Position numbers and translations under genes: made by a program. DNA of 64,000 nt from positions 434,001-498,000 of the forward strand of contig NZ_RRYI01000004.1 in the NCBI RefSeq assembly GCF_003931565.1. Direction: 5' to 3'. The notes under the pieces are model-generated. The model had not been told where the DNA came from, searched no databases, and saw only the letters and a list, made by a program, of their open reading frames with translations. Each line of letters begins with the position of its first letter. Position 1 is the stretch's first letter. This document shows, in pieces, positions 9,187 to 17,444 of this stretch. The DNA comes from Caulobacter sp. 602-1 (lineage in GTDB: Bacteria; Pseudomonadota; Alphaproteobacteria; Caulobacterales; Caulobacteraceae).

Positions 9187-9238
9187 GCCACTCTCCCCAA
9201 AGCGCGCGCGAGCATCGCGTGGGGCGGCGGGGGCGTCG

Positions 9239-9273
9239 ATTGCACCAAGGTATCGGCGACACCAAGGTCCAAT
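9239..9273. promoter_or_regulatory. Full dyad operator, site D, between divergent TonB receptor and OsmC genes
   Basis: This is the best copy of the motif: ATTG (9239-9242) and CAAT (9270-9273) are exactly symmetric about G9256. The core GGTATCGGCGACACC (9249-9263) has one mismatched pair, and ACC/GGT arms lie at 9244-9246 and 9266-9268. The centre is about 70 bp from the receptor ATG and 80 bp from the OsmC ATG, so one element could serve both directions. Function is inferred. Confidence 0.75.
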
Positions 9274-9335
9274 CGACTTGCCGCGCGCATCGTCGATGGT
9301 GGCCAGGCCGGATCGTCCGGCCAAGGGAGCTACAC

Positions 9336-9758
9336 ATGATCCGCAAGGCGCAGGCGGTTTGGCGAGGTTCGGGCCGCGATGGCGAAGGCGTCCTCTCGAC
9401 CGGCTCGAGGGCGTTGCACGACACCCCCTATTCATTCAGGACCCGGTTCGAGGCTCAGCCTGGCACGAACCCCGAGGAACTCATCGCGGCCGCCCACGCC
9501 GGCTGTTTCACCATGGCCCTGGCCTTCGCCTTGCAAGCGGCGGACCTGACGCCCACCGAACTGAACACCGAAGCGGCGGTTTCGCTGGAGCGGGACGGAG
9601 AGGGCTTCACGATCACCCGCTCGGCGCTGAGCGTGCGCGCCTCGGTTCCGGGGATAGACGGCGAGCACTTCGAGCGTATCGCGCGCGAGGCCGAAAAGAG
9701 CTGCCCCGTCTCCAAGGCGCTGAACGCCGAGATCACGCTCTCTGTCAGTCTGGTTTGA
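9336..9758 (+). CDS. OsmC-family peroxidase
   Basis: The 140-residue protein is of typical OsmC/Ohr length. The two redox cysteines are visible: C57 in the HAGCFTMA helix and C123 in SCPVSKAL. The family reduces organic hydroperoxides in the cytoplasm, using lipoyl or low-molecular-weight thiols. The SCPVSKAL context and AAAHAGC pattern fit the OsmC branch more than Ohr. The ATG is preceded by AAGGGAGC. It is a single gene driven from operator D, divergent from the TonB receptor, which suggests that the regulon responds to an electrophilic or oxidising compound. Confidence 0.92.
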   Translation: MIRKAQAVWRGSGRDGEGVLSTGSRALHDTPYSFRTRFEAQPGTNPEELIAAAHAGCFTMALAFALQAADLTPTELNTEAAVSLERDGEGFTITRSALSVRASVPGIDGEHFERIAREAEKSCPVSKALNAEITLSVSLV

Positions 9759-9779
9759 AGGGTTGGTCACGCGGGCGAT

Positions 9780-9802
9780 CGTCGCTGGTCAGGCCGGCGA
9801 CG
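9780..9802. terminator. Hairpin after the OsmC gene
   Basis: CGTCGCTGG (9780-9788) pairs with CCGGCGACG (9794-9802) with one mismatch across a 5-nt loop, 21 bp after the OsmC stop. No T-run follows, so it may be a weak or factor-dependent terminator. Confidence 0.35.
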
Positions 9803-9834
9803 GTCGTTGCCATTTCTGACCCTGTCTTGTCCTT

Positions 9835-9869
9835 CACATACCAAGGTATCGCCAATACCAACGTCTGAT
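9835..9869. promoter_or_regulatory. Dyad operator, site E, upstream of the epoxide hydrolase operon
   Basis: ATACCAAGGTATCGCCAATA starts at 9838 and continues CCAACGTC. The core at 9845-9859 is GGTATCG/C/CAATACC with one mismatched pair around C9852. It aligns with site D read on the same strand; the outer ATTG/CAAT is degraded (CACA/TGAT). The centre is about 101 bp upstream of the ATG at 9953. Confidence 0.68.
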
Positions 9870-9952
9870 GGAGCGCCTGCAAAGTCTCAATACATGCTGT
9901 CTTCGAAATTGAAGTTCTCGAAGAACTCCAGACAAAGTCGAGGAGAGCAGCC

Positions 9953-11263
9953 ATGAAATCCGAACTCTATCCGTCCACCCGCCGGCACTTCCTCGCCGCG
10001 TCGGCGACCGTCGCCGGGGCGATCGGCCTTGCCGGTTCGGCGGCCGCCGAGATCGCCGGGCTCTCGGCCGAGCCGGCGGGCGGCGTCGGCGTCCGGCCCT
10101 ACAAGATCCAGATCCCCCAAGCCGCGCTCGACGACACCAAGCGCCGGATCCTGGCGACCCGGTGGCCGGAGAAGGAGACCGTCGGGGACGACAGCCAGGG
10201 CGTGCAACTGGCCACCATGCGGGCTTTGGCCGACTACTGGGCCAATCGCTACGACTGGCGTAGCTGCGAGGCCTATCTGAACAATCTTCCCAATTTCGTG
10301 ACGGAGATCGACGGCCTCGACATCCATTTCCTGCACATCAGGTCCAAGCACGCGGACGCCCTGCCGATCATCGTCACGCACGGCTGGCCCGGCTCCATCA
10401 TCGAGCAGTTGAAGATCATCGGTCCGTTGACCGACCCGACGGCGCATGGCGGTTCGGCTTCGGACGCGTTCCACATCGTGATCCCGTCACTGCCAGGCCA
10501 TGGCTTTTCGGCCAAGCCGACAACGCCGGGATGGGATCCGATCCGGATCGCCCGGGCCTGGGTCGTGCTGATGCAGCGCCTTGGCTACACCCGCTACGTC
10601 GCCCAGGGCGGGGACTGGGGCAACGCCGTCACCGAGCAGATGGCCTTGCTCAAGCCCAAGGGCCTGATCGGCATTCACACCAACATGCCCGCCACCGTGC
10701 CCGCCGATGTGGCCAGGGCCTTGCAGTATGGCGAGCCCGCCCCGGCCGGCCTGACCCCCGACGAGCGCCGCGCCTTCGACCAGCTCGACACCTTCTACAA
10801 GCACGGCCTGGGCTACGCCAACGAGATGGCCAACCGGCCGCAGACGCTCTACGCCCTGGCCGACTCGCCCATCGGCCTGGCCGCCTGGATGTTGGACCAC
10901 GACGCCAAGAGCCAGCAGCTGATCGCGCGGGTGTTCGCCGGCCAACAGGAAGGCCTCTCGCAGGAAGACGTCGTCGACAACGTCGCGCTCTACTGGCTGA
11001 CCAATACGGCCGTTTCGTCCGCGCGACTCTACTGGGAAAGCAAGCTCGCCTTCTTCGCGCCGAAGGGCGTGACGATCCCAGTGGCGGTCAGCGCCTTCGC
11101 CGACGAGCTTTACCAGGCCCCCGAGAGCTGGGCGCGCAAGGCCTATCCCAACCTCGTCTTCTACAAGCGGCACGACCAGGGCGGGCACTTCGCCGCCTGG
11201 GAGCAGCCACAGCGGCTGACCGAGGATCTCCGGGCCGCCTTCCGGCCGCTGCGGCGCGCTTAA
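9953..11263 (+). CDS. Tat-exported epoxide hydrolase (EHN-type alpha/beta hydrolase)
   Basis: The 436-residue protein opens with a twin-arginine leader (TRRHFLAAS, residues 9-17) ending near AAAEIAG, so it is probably exported folded. An EHN epoxide-hydrolase N-terminal domain (about 48-160) leads into the alpha/beta-hydrolase core. HGWPGS at 143-148 provides the oxyanion region, the nucleophile is D221 in GGDWGN, and the base is H412 in GGHFAAWEQ. Microsomal-type epoxide hydrolases of this group open aliphatic or aromatic epoxides to diols. It is the first gene of a same-strand operon running to 17408, about 100 bp downstream of operator E. The natural substrate is unknown. Confidence 0.93.
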   Translation: MKSELYPSTRRHFLAASATVAGAIGLAGSAAAEIAGLSAEPAGGVGVRPYKIQIPQAALDDTKRRILATRWPEKETVGDDSQGVQLATMRALADYWANRYDWRSCEAYLNNLPNFVTEIDGLDIHFLHIRSKHADALPIIVTHGWPGSIIEQLKIIGPLTDPTAHGGSASDAFHIVIPSLPGHGFSAKPTTPGWDPIRIARAWVVLMQRLGYTRYVAQGGDWGNAVTEQMALLKPKGLIGIHTNMPATVPADVARALQYGEPAPAGLTPDERRAFDQLDTFYKHGLGYANEMANRPQTLYALADSPIGLAAWMLDHDAKSQQLIARVFAGQQEGLSQEDVVDNVALYWLTNTAVSSARLYWESKLAFFAPKGVTIPVAVSAFADELYQAPESWARKAYPNLVFYKRHDQGGHFAAWEQPQRLTEDLRAAFRPLRRA

Positions 11264-11275
11264 GCCGCGGCCGGC

Positions 11276-11316
11276 GGGGCGGATCGGCGTCCTCCCCCCA
11301 AAGTCCGATCCGCCCC
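11276..11316 (+). terminator. Strong intra-operon hairpin between epoxide hydrolase and thioredoxin-like gene
   Basis: GGGGCGGATCGG (11276-11287) pairs perfectly with CCGATCCGCCCC (11305-11316) across a 17-nt loop in the 83-bp gap. No U-tract follows. It could be an attenuator, a partial terminator or an mRNA stabiliser that sets the ratio of the first gene to the rest of the operon. Confidence 0.55.
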
Positions 11317-11346
11317 GAAACTTAACTCGTCGCCAGAGGATGCGCG

Positions 11347-12420
11347 ATGCCTGCTGTTTCCCGCCCGTCAACCGTCTCGCCGACCCGCAGAGGCGCCGCC
11401 CTCGGACTGATGGCCGCGCCGGCCGCCGGTGCGTTGCTGGCCACCTGCGGCGTCAGCCAGGCCCAGTCACTCAAGGCGCTGTCCCCCGGCATGGCCTGGC
11501 TCAACACCGAGCCTCTGCTCGCCGGCGACCTGGCGGGCAAGGTCGTTCTGGTCAACTTCTGGACCTACACCTGCATCAACAGCCTACGGCCGCTACCCTA
11601 CCTACGCGCTTGGGCGGACCGGTACGCTGATCGCGGACTGGTCGTGCTTGGCGTCCACACTCCCGAATTCAGCTTCGAACGCGAGCTGCCCCGGGTGCGG
11701 CGGGCGGTGGCTGAGCAGGGCGTGCGCTATCCGGTCGTGCTCGACAACGACTTCGCGATCTGGCGCTCGTTCGACAACACAGCCTGGCCGGCATTCTATT
11801 TCATCGATGCGTCTGGGCGCATTCGGCACCGACGGCTGGGTGAGGAAGACTATGCTCGCTCAGAACGCGTCATTCAGGATCTGCTGGGCGAGGTCCGGGG
11901 GCAACGCGTTACGGAGCCGCTCTCACCTGTGGTCGGGGAGCGGGCTCAGGCGGCGCCCGACTGGGGCGACTTGGCCAGCCCCGAGACCTATACCGGCTAC
12001 GCCAAGGCCGAGAACTTCGCGGGGCGGGGCGGCCTGCGCCGTGGGAGCGCGGCCGACTATGCGGCGCCCGGGCGCCTGGCGCTGAACGCCTGGGGCTTCT
12101 CGGGACGGTGGGATGTCCAGCCGGAATTCGCCGCCGTGGAACAGGCCGGCGGATCGATCGTCTTCCGCTTCCATGCTCGCGATCTGCATCTGGTGATGAG
12201 CCCGGGGGCGGATGAGCGCGCCACGCGCTTTCGCGTGCGGATCGACGGCGCCGAGCCTGGCGCGGACCACGGCGTCGACATCGACGCCGCCGGCTGGGGC
12301 GAGCTTGGCGAGGCCCGAATGCACCAGCTGATCCGTCAGGCCGGAGTGGTCCGCGATCGAACCTTCGAAATCGAGTTCCAGGACGCGGGACCACGCGCCT
12401 ACTGCTTCACCTTCGGCTAG
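11347..12420 (+). CDS. Exported thioredoxin-like protein with altered CxxS active site (DipZ C-terminal type)
   Basis: The 357-residue protein has a Tat-like leader (TRRGAALGLM, residues 13-22), a TlpA/AhpC-TSA thioredoxin fold (about 45-190), then a second beta-rich domain (about 225-357). This is the arrangement of the periplasmic part of DipZ-type proteins. The active site normally reads WTYTCINC; here it is WTYTCINS, C76 and S79, with codons TGC at 11572 and AGC at 11581. The resolving cysteine is therefore missing. The protein cannot cycle as a normal dithiol reductase; it may act as a monothiol peroxidase, isomerase or binding protein. It lies between two exported alpha/beta hydrolases. 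Confidence 0.88.
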   Translation: MPAVSRPSTVSPTRRGAALGLMAAPAAGALLATCGVSQAQSLKALSPGMAWLNTEPLLAGDLAGKVVLVNFWTYTCINSLRPLPYLRAWADRYADRGLVVLGVHTPEFSFERELPRVRRAVAEQGVRYPVVLDNDFAIWRSFDNTAWPAFYFIDASGRIRHRRLGEEDYARSERVIQDLLGEVRGQRVTEPLSPVVGERAQAAPDWGDLASPETYTGYAKAENFAGRGGLRRGSAADYAAPGRLALNAWGFSGRWDVQPEFAAVEQAGGSIVFRFHARDLHLVMSPGADERATRFRVRIDGAEPGADHGVDIDAAGWGELGEARMHQLIRQAGVVRDRTFEIEFQDAGPRAYCFTFG

Positions 12421-12432
12421 CGGAGCAACCGG

Positions 12433-13455
12433 ATGTCCCAGACGATTGATCCCGTTCGCCGCACCCTCCTGGGCGCCGCCGTGGTCTCGGCGGCGACGGC
12501 GAGCCTGCCCCCCACCAGCCTGGCCGCGTCGCCATCGAATCTTGGCTCCCCGGTCGCGCCTCTTCCATCGCTCAAGCGGGTCAGGACAGCCGATCTGGAG
12601 ATCGCCTACGCCGAATGGGGGCCGCCCAATGGCTCGCCGGTCATCTTGCTGCACGGCTGGCCCTATGACGTCCACGCCTTCGCCGAGGTCGCGCCCCGGC
12701 TCGCCGCCGATGGACTCCGTGTCATCGCGCCGTACCTGAGAGGCTTCGGTGCGACCCGCTTTGTCTCCGCCGACGCCCTCCGCAACGGGCAGCCCTCGGC
12801 AGTCGCCCTGGACACCGTGGCTATGATGGACGCGCTGGGTGTCGAGCGCGCCGTTCTCGCCGGCTTCGACTGGGGCGCGCGGAGCGCCGACATCATCGCC
12901 GCGCTGTGGCCACAGCGCTGCCGGGGCCTGGTGTCGGTCAGCGGCTATCTGATCGGCGGGCAGGCGGCCGGAGCGCGGCCACTGCCGCCCGAGGCGGAGC
13001 TGCAGTGGTGGTACCAATTCTACTTCGCGACCGAGCGCGGTCGCGCCGGCTATGACGCCAATCGCCGGGCCTTCGCCCGACTGATCTGGCGGCTGGCCTC
13101 GCCGAAATGGACCTTCGACGACGCCACGTTCGAGCGCTCGGCGGCCGCTTTGGACAATCCCGATCACGTCGCCGTTGTGATCCACAACTATCGCTGGCGG
13201 CTGGGCCTGGCGGAGGGCGAGGGGCGCTACGAGCCGCTGGAACAACGCCTGGCGCGCGCCCCAACGATCGGCGTCCCGACCATCACCCTGGAGGGCGACG
13301 CCAATGGCGCCCCGCATCCGGAGCCCGCGACCTACGCGGCAAAGTTCACCGGACCCTACGCCCACCGAACCGTCGAAGGCGGCGTCGGCCATAACCTGCC
13401 TCAGGAGGCGCCCGAGGCCTTCGCTCTGGCGATCCTCGACACCGCCCGCGGCTGA
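12433..13455 (+). CDS. Exported alpha/beta hydrolase, epoxide hydrolase/dehalogenase type
   Basis: The 340-residue protein has a twin-arginine-like leader (VRRTLLGAAV, residues 8-17, ending SLAAS). The hydrolase fold shows HGWP at 74-77, the aspartate nucleophile D146 in GFDWGAR, and a general-base histidine H320 in GVGHNLPQE. An Asp nucleophile with HGxP points to soluble epoxide hydrolase or haloalkane dehalogenase chemistry, distinct from the EHN enzyme at 9953; the exported Cif-like epoxide hydrolases are similar. It follows the thioredoxin-like gene by 12 bp. Together with that enzyme it would give two periplasmic hydrolases of related chemistry in one operon. Confidence 0.88.
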   Translation: MSQTIDPVRRTLLGAAVVSAATASLPPTSLAASPSNLGSPVAPLPSLKRVRTADLEIAYAEWGPPNGSPVILLHGWPYDVHAFAEVAPRLAADGLRVIAPYLRGFGATRFVSADALRNGQPSAVALDTVAMMDALGVERAVLAGFDWGARSADIIAALWPQRCRGLVSVSGYLIGGQAAGARPLPPEAELQWWYQFYFATERGRAGYDANRRAFARLIWRLASPKWTFDDATFERSAAALDNPDHVAVVIHNYRWRLGLAEGEGRYEPLEQRLARAPTIGVPTITLEGDANGAPHPEPATYAAKFTGPYAHRTVEGGVGHNLPQEAPEAFALAILDTARG

Positions 13456-13474
13456 TTTCAGAAGGATTGGACCC

Positions 13475-14011
13475 ATGGAAGACAATGTCATCGTCGACTC
13501 CAGCTTCACGGCCGTGATCAACGCGCCGATCGGGGCTATCGACATCCCGGCGTGGTGCTTCAGCCTGCCGGACAAGGAATACCAAGGGTGCTCGCCTGCC
13601 CACGTCGCGGCCGGCGCGACCACGGCGCCGGACGGCCGGAGGATGTCGATCAACGTCGAGGTGATCGGCGGCACGCCGATGGTCCAGCACTACGTCGAGA
13701 AGCACGCAGAGCCGCACCACCTGGTTCTGGAGTCCGTCTCGGACCTCTTCACCGCCGCGGGACGCACGACCATGGTGGTGATGTGGGAACTGAGCGTGGC
13801 GCCGCTCGACGATGGTCGCTGCGAGTTCACCAATCACGTGCGGACCTGGGCCACTGAAGAGTTCACGGCCTATCTCGACCGGCAGGGCATCCCGTTCGAC
13901 GTCTTCCGGGCTCAGCGTCAGCCGTTCAGCCGCGCCCACAACGCCGGAGAGACACCGCTCTTCGCCGCCAGCCTGGAGCGCTACGCCCTGCGCCAGGCCG
14001 CGAAAGGTTGA
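13475..14011 (+). CDS. SRPBCC-like cytoplasmic protein of unknown function
   Basis: The 178-residue protein has no signal peptide or membrane segment. The alternating beta strands and final long helix (VMWELSVAPLDDGRCEFTNHV, then YLDRQGIPFDVFRAQRQPF) look like a START/SRPBCC ligand-binding fold, with a hydrophobic cavity for small molecules. I recognise no catalytic motif. The ATG at 13475 has AGAAGGA about 9 bp upstream. It sits 19 bp after the alpha/beta hydrolase and 3 bp before the cysteine hydrolase, so it is co-expressed with both. Roles as a lyase/cyclase or a carrier are both possible. Confidence 0.7.
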   Translation: MEDNVIVDSSFTAVINAPIGAIDIPAWCFSLPDKEYQGCSPAHVAAGATTAPDGRRMSINVEVIGGTPMVQHYVEKHAEPHHLVLESVSDLFTAAGRTTMVVMWELSVAPLDDGRCEFTNHVRTWATEEFTAYLDRQGIPFDVFRAQRQPFSRAHNAGETPLFAASLERYALRQAAKG

Positions 14012-14014
14012 ACC

Positions 14015-14638
14015 ATGACCTACGATCCCAAGACCACCGCCGTTCTGCTCGTCGACCCCTACAACGACTTCCTGAGCGAGGGCGGCAAGACCTGGCCGCG
14101 CCTCAGGGCGATCGCCGAGGAGGTGAGCCTGCTTGACCACCTGCGCACGGTCGTCGCCGAAGCCCGGGCGGCCGGGCTGCAGATCGTCTTTGTGCCGCAC
14201 CACCGATGGGAGCCAGGCGACTACGAGGACTGGCGCCACGCCACACCCTACCAGCGGGCCGGCGCACAGCGCCAGATTTTCGCCCGCGGCTCGTGGGGCG
14301 GCGCGTTCCACGACGACTTCCAGCCGCGGGAGGGCGATATCGTCGCCAAGGAGCACTGGGGCTCCAGCGGCTTTGCCAATACCGATCTGGATCTGAGACT
14401 CCGACAAGCGGGCATCCAGAGCCTGATCCTGGTCGGACTGATCGCCAACACCTGTATCGAAGCCACCGGCCGCTTCGCCATGGAGCTAGGCTACGACGTC
14501 ACCCTGGTGCGTGACGCGACGGCCGCCTTCAGCGCCGAGGCGATGCATGCCGCCCACGAGATCAATGGTCCGACCTACACCCGCGAAATCCTCACGACCG
14601 CAGTCCTGGTGGGCCGGTTGCGGGAGATCCCGCGATGA
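14015..14638 (+). CDS. Cysteine hydrolase, isochorismatase family
   Basis: The 207-residue single-domain protein has the complete triad: D14 in LLVDPYNDF, K112 in VAKEHWGSSGF, and C147 after the cis-peptide loop in LIANTCIEATGRFA. The family hydrolyses amides and related bonds (nicotinamide, N-carbamoyl compounds, isochorismate ether) in the cytoplasm. The specificity loop (YEDWRHATPYQ) is unlike nicotinamidase or isochorismatase that I know, so the substrate is open. It overlaps the following enoyl-CoA hydratase gene by 4 bp (ATGA), suggesting that the two products act together. Confidence 0.92.
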   Translation: MTYDPKTTAVLLVDPYNDFLSEGGKTWPRLRAIAEEVSLLDHLRTVVAEARAAGLQIVFVPHHRWEPGDYEDWRHATPYQRAGAQRQIFARGSWGGAFHDDFQPREGDIVAKEHWGSSGFANTDLDLRLRQAGIQSLILVGLIANTCIEATGRFAMELGYDVTLVRDATAAFSAEAMHAAHEINGPTYTREILTTAVLVGRLREIPR

Positions 14639-15462
14639 GCGCCGAGCGTCACCTGACGGTCGATCGATCTCAGCCGGGTGTCTGGCGGATCACGTTCGAC
14701 AATCCGCCGATCAACATGCTGGCGCCCGAGGGCATCATCGCGTTGCAGAGGGTGGTCACCGAGATCGAGGCCGATCCCCAGGCCAAGGTCATGATCTTCC
14801 AATCCGCGGATCCGGACTTCTTCATCGCCCACTTCGACACGGCCCGAGCCGCCGATCTCCCGCGGACAGCCGGACCCAGTGGCCATTCGCCTTGGATCGA
14901 CGTCGTCGTCCGAATGGCCCGTTCGCCGGTCGTGAGCATCGCCAAGATCCGCGGCCGCACGCGCGGTGTTGGAAGCGAGTTCGTGCTCGCCTGCGACATG
15001 CGCTTCGCCAGCCGCCAGAGCGCGATCCTTGGCAATCCGGAAGTAGGCGTTGGCCTCCCACCCGGAGGCGGGGCGCTGGAATGGCTGCCGCGCCTGGCCG
15101 GTCGATCGCGGGCGCTTGAAATCGTGCTGAGCGGCGACGACTTCGACGCTGACCTGGCCGAGCGCTACGGCTGGATAAACCGCGCCCTCGACGACGATGC
15201 GCTCGACGAGTTCGTGGACGCGCTGGCCGGACGACTGGCCACGTTCGACCGTCAGACGCTCGGTGACCTCAAGGCGCAGGTCAACCGCGTGGGCGTACCG
15301 ACGGGCGACGAACTGGAGTCCAGCAACCGGATGTTCTTCGACGCCCTGCGCCACCCCGACACGCAGGCCCGGCGCGCCCGGCTCGGCAGGTTCGACTACG
15401 GCCGACGCAGCGACTTCGAGCTGAACTTCGGTCGCTATCTCCGCGGGCTTGCTCCGGACTGA
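14635..15462 (+). CDS. Enoyl-CoA hydratase/isomerase family protein (crotonase fold)
   Basis: The 275-residue crotonase-fold protein carries both acidic residues of the hydratase site: a Glu in RGVGSEFVLACD and a Glu in LGNPEVGVGLPPGGG. The oxyanion-hole segment normally reading AxxGxAxGGG is instead IRGRTRGVGS, which is unusual. The N-terminal region contains an extended FDTARAADLPRTAG loop. These changes suggest a substrate other than a normal straight-chain enoyl-CoA. Translation is coupled to the cysteine hydrolase by an ATGA overlap. Confidence 0.88.
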   Translation: MSAERHLTVDRSQPGVWRITFDNPPINMLAPEGIIALQRVVTEIEADPQAKVMIFQSADPDFFIAHFDTARAADLPRTAGPSGHSPWIDVVVRMARSPVVSIAKIRGRTRGVGSEFVLACDMRFASRQSAILGNPEVGVGLPPGGGALEWLPRLAGRSRALEIVLSGDDFDADLAERYGWINRALDDDALDEFVDALAGRLATFDRQTLGDLKAQVNRVGVPTGDELESSNRMFFDALRHPDTQARRARLGRFDYGRRSDFELNFGRYLRGLAPD

Positions 15463-15497
15463 GCGCGCGGCCGCAGGCTGAACAAGAGGAGGCGAGA

Positions 15498-16106
15498 ATG
15501 TCTGACTACAAGCTCGAGGTGGTCGTCGTACCGGTGTCGGACGTCGACCGCGCGGCAGCGTTCTATCGCCGCCTGGGCTGGCGCGTGGACGCCGACATCA
15601 CGACCGACGCGGGCGGTCGGATCCTGCAGTTCACGCCGCCAGGCTCGCCCGCCTCCATCCTGATCGGCACGGGACTGACCCCGTCCGCGCCAGGCACGGC
15701 GCAGTTCCTGCATCTGATCGTCACCGACATCGAAGCCGCGCGGGCCGAACTGGTCAGCAAGGGCGTGCAGGCCAGCGCCGTCTTCCATGACGCGGCAGGG
15801 GGCTACAACCGCTTTGATCCGGCCGCCCGCGCCGAGGGACCAGACCCTCAGCGGCGAAGCTACGCCTCGTTCGTGACGTTCGACGATCCTGACGGCAACG
15901 GCTGGGTGTTGCAGGAAATCACGTCGCGTTTCCCGGGCCGCATCGACCCCGGCGTGACCAGCTTCAGCTCGGTCGCCGACTTGGCCGAGGCTCTGCGACG
16001 CGCGGCCGCCGCTCACGGCGAGCACGAGAAGCTCACCGGCGCGGCCGACCCCGCCTGGGCCGATTGGTACGCGGCCCATATGGCTGCCGCCCAGGCCGGC
16101 GGTTGA
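15498..16106 (+). CDS. VOC (glyoxalase/bleomycin-resistance/dioxygenase) fold protein
   Basis: The 202-residue protein begins with the VOC repeat (LEVVVVPVSDVDRAAAFY at 6-23), followed by a second half carrying FVTFDDPDGNGWVLQEI, whose final Glu is a usual metal ligand. An extra C-terminal tail of about 45 residues (AEALRRAAAAHGEHEKLTG...WADWYAAHM) is not part of the VOC core. The ATG at 15498 is preceded by AGAGGAGGCGAGA, a strong ribosome site. Glyoxalases detoxify 2-oxoaldehydes and other members are dioxygenases; the operon context favours electrophile handling. It is followed by the porin gene after 3 bp. Confidence 0.88.
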   Translation: MSDYKLEVVVVPVSDVDRAAAFYRRLGWRVDADITTDAGGRILQFTPPGSPASILIGTGLTPSAPGTAQFLHLIVTDIEAARAELVSKGVQASAVFHDAAGGYNRFDPAARAEGPDPQRRSYASFVTFDDPDGNGWVLQEITSRFPGRIDPGVTSFSSVADLAEALRRAAAAHGEHEKLTGAADPAWADWYAAHMAAAQAGG

Positions 16107-16109
16107 GAC

Positions 16110-17408
16110 GTGGCCGGTCCCCCGAAGGTCGTGAGCTGGCTCATGGCCGGTCTGGTCGTGCTGGCGCTCGCCCCTCCTGGATGGGCGCAAGCTCCCGACC
16201 CGGCGCCCTATGCGCTCGGCGACTGGAAGGGCGTGCGCCAGACACTCCACGATCGGGGCGTGGACCTGCAGGTCACCTACGTCAACGAAATCGCCAGCAA
16301 CGCGCGGGGCGGGGAAAGCCGTGAGGCGAGCTACGCCGACCAGATCATGTTGGACGCCAACTTCGATCTTGAGCGGATCGGCGCGCCGGAGGGCGCCAGT
16401 CTGCACGCGACGCTCACCAACCGGAACGGCGTGGACCTCAACGAAAAGGGAAGCCTGGGCCTCCTGCTCAGCCCGCAGGAGATTTACGGCTATGGTCGCA
16501 CAACGCGCCTGGCTCAGCTCTACTACCAACAGACGCTGATGGCTGGCCGGGTTACGGTCAAACTGGGCCGTCTGCCGATGAGCGGCGACATCTTTCCGTT
16601 CTCCTGCGAGTTCCAGAATCTGGGATTCTGCGGGGCGGTCCCGGGCTACATCACACCCAATTGGCACACTTGGCCCGCCAGCCAGTGGGCGGCCGCGATC
16701 AAGAGCCGGTTGGCCGAAAAGCTGTGGCTTCAGACGGCGGTCTATCAGGTCAATCCGACCTTCACCCGGCCGGACCAAGGATTGGAGCTTGGCAATCCGT
16801 CCGGAACCACCGGGGCGCACGCCGTTGCGGAACTGACGTGGACACCGCACTTGGCGGGCCTAGGTGGGGCCTACCGGATCGGTGTCTGGCGCAATACGGG
16901 CAAGTTCGAGGATCTCTATTTCAACGAGGCCGGATCGCCGATCGGACAAGACGGCGGACGGCCCCGTCGCCTCAACCATGCCAGCGGTTACTATCTGATG
17001 GCCGAGCAGCCGCTTCATCCAGCGCCGGGCGATCCACGTCGCGGTCCGACGGTGTTCGCCAACTTCATCCAGTCCGACGAGGATGTCTCCGTCGTCGGTT
17101 CGGTGCGCGAGGTCGGCGTGTTCTGGCGCGGACCGCTGGCGTCGCGGCCGCAAGACACACTCGGGCTCGCCCTGGGGCGGCTGGGCGTCAACCGCAAGGT
17201 CCGGCGACGCATAGCGCAGGAGAATCGAGGGGCGTCCCGGGCCGCGCCAACCCCTCATGCCGAGTACCCGCTGGAGCTGTTCTACGGCTGGGCGGCGACG
17301 CCGACGCTCACGGTCCGTCCGAACCTCCAGTACATCCATAACCCGGGCGGCCTGGCGGCGAAACGGGACGTCATCGTTCTCGGCCTGAAGACGAGCGCAA
17401 GTTTCTGA
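16110..17408 (+). CDS. OprB-family carbohydrate-selective outer-membrane porin
   Basis: The 432-residue protein has a signal peptide (LVVLALAPPGWAQA). Its OprB hallmarks are a GDWKGVRQTLHDRGVDL opening, repeated amphipathic strands such as LAQLYYQQTL and VTVKLGRLPMSGDIF, the conserved CEFQNLGFCG pair of cysteines, NWHTWPASQWAA, and a terminal aromatic (KTSASF). The start is GTG at 16110, three bases after the previous stop; an ATG at 16143 would shorten the signal. OprB proteins pass sugars or small hydrophilic solutes. As the last gene of the operon it may supply substrate to, or release products from, the periplasmic hydrolases. Confidence 0.9.
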   Translation: MAGPPKVVSWLMAGLVVLALAPPGWAQAPDPAPYALGDWKGVRQTLHDRGVDLQVTYVNEIASNARGGESREASYADQIMLDANFDLERIGAPEGASLHATLTNRNGVDLNEKGSLGLLLSPQEIYGYGRTTRLAQLYYQQTLMAGRVTVKLGRLPMSGDIFPFSCEFQNLGFCGAVPGYITPNWHTWPASQWAAAIKSRLAEKLWLQTAVYQVNPTFTRPDQGLELGNPSGTTGAHAVAELTWTPHLAGLGGAYRIGVWRNTGKFEDLYFNEAGSPIGQDGGRPRRLNHASGYYLMAEQPLHPAPGDPRRGPTVFANFIQSDEDVSVVGSVREVGVFWRGPLASRPQDTLGLALGRLGVNRKVRRRIAQENRGASRAAPTPHAEYPLELFYGWAATPTLTVRPNLQYIHNPGGLAAKRDVIVLGLKTSASF

Positions 17409-17444
17409 CCGTTCGTGGCCCGCCTGCGACGAATGGATCGCTGC

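Noticed and set aside
13578..13590. AATACCAAGGGTG resembling an operator arm
   Set aside because: It lies inside the coding sequence of the SRPBCC-like gene, without symmetry or flanking ATTG/CAAT.
11923..13674. Minus-strand 583-codon open frame over the thioredoxin-like and hydrolase genes
   Set aside because: It is antisense to two clear genes and lacks homology; it is a shadow frame.
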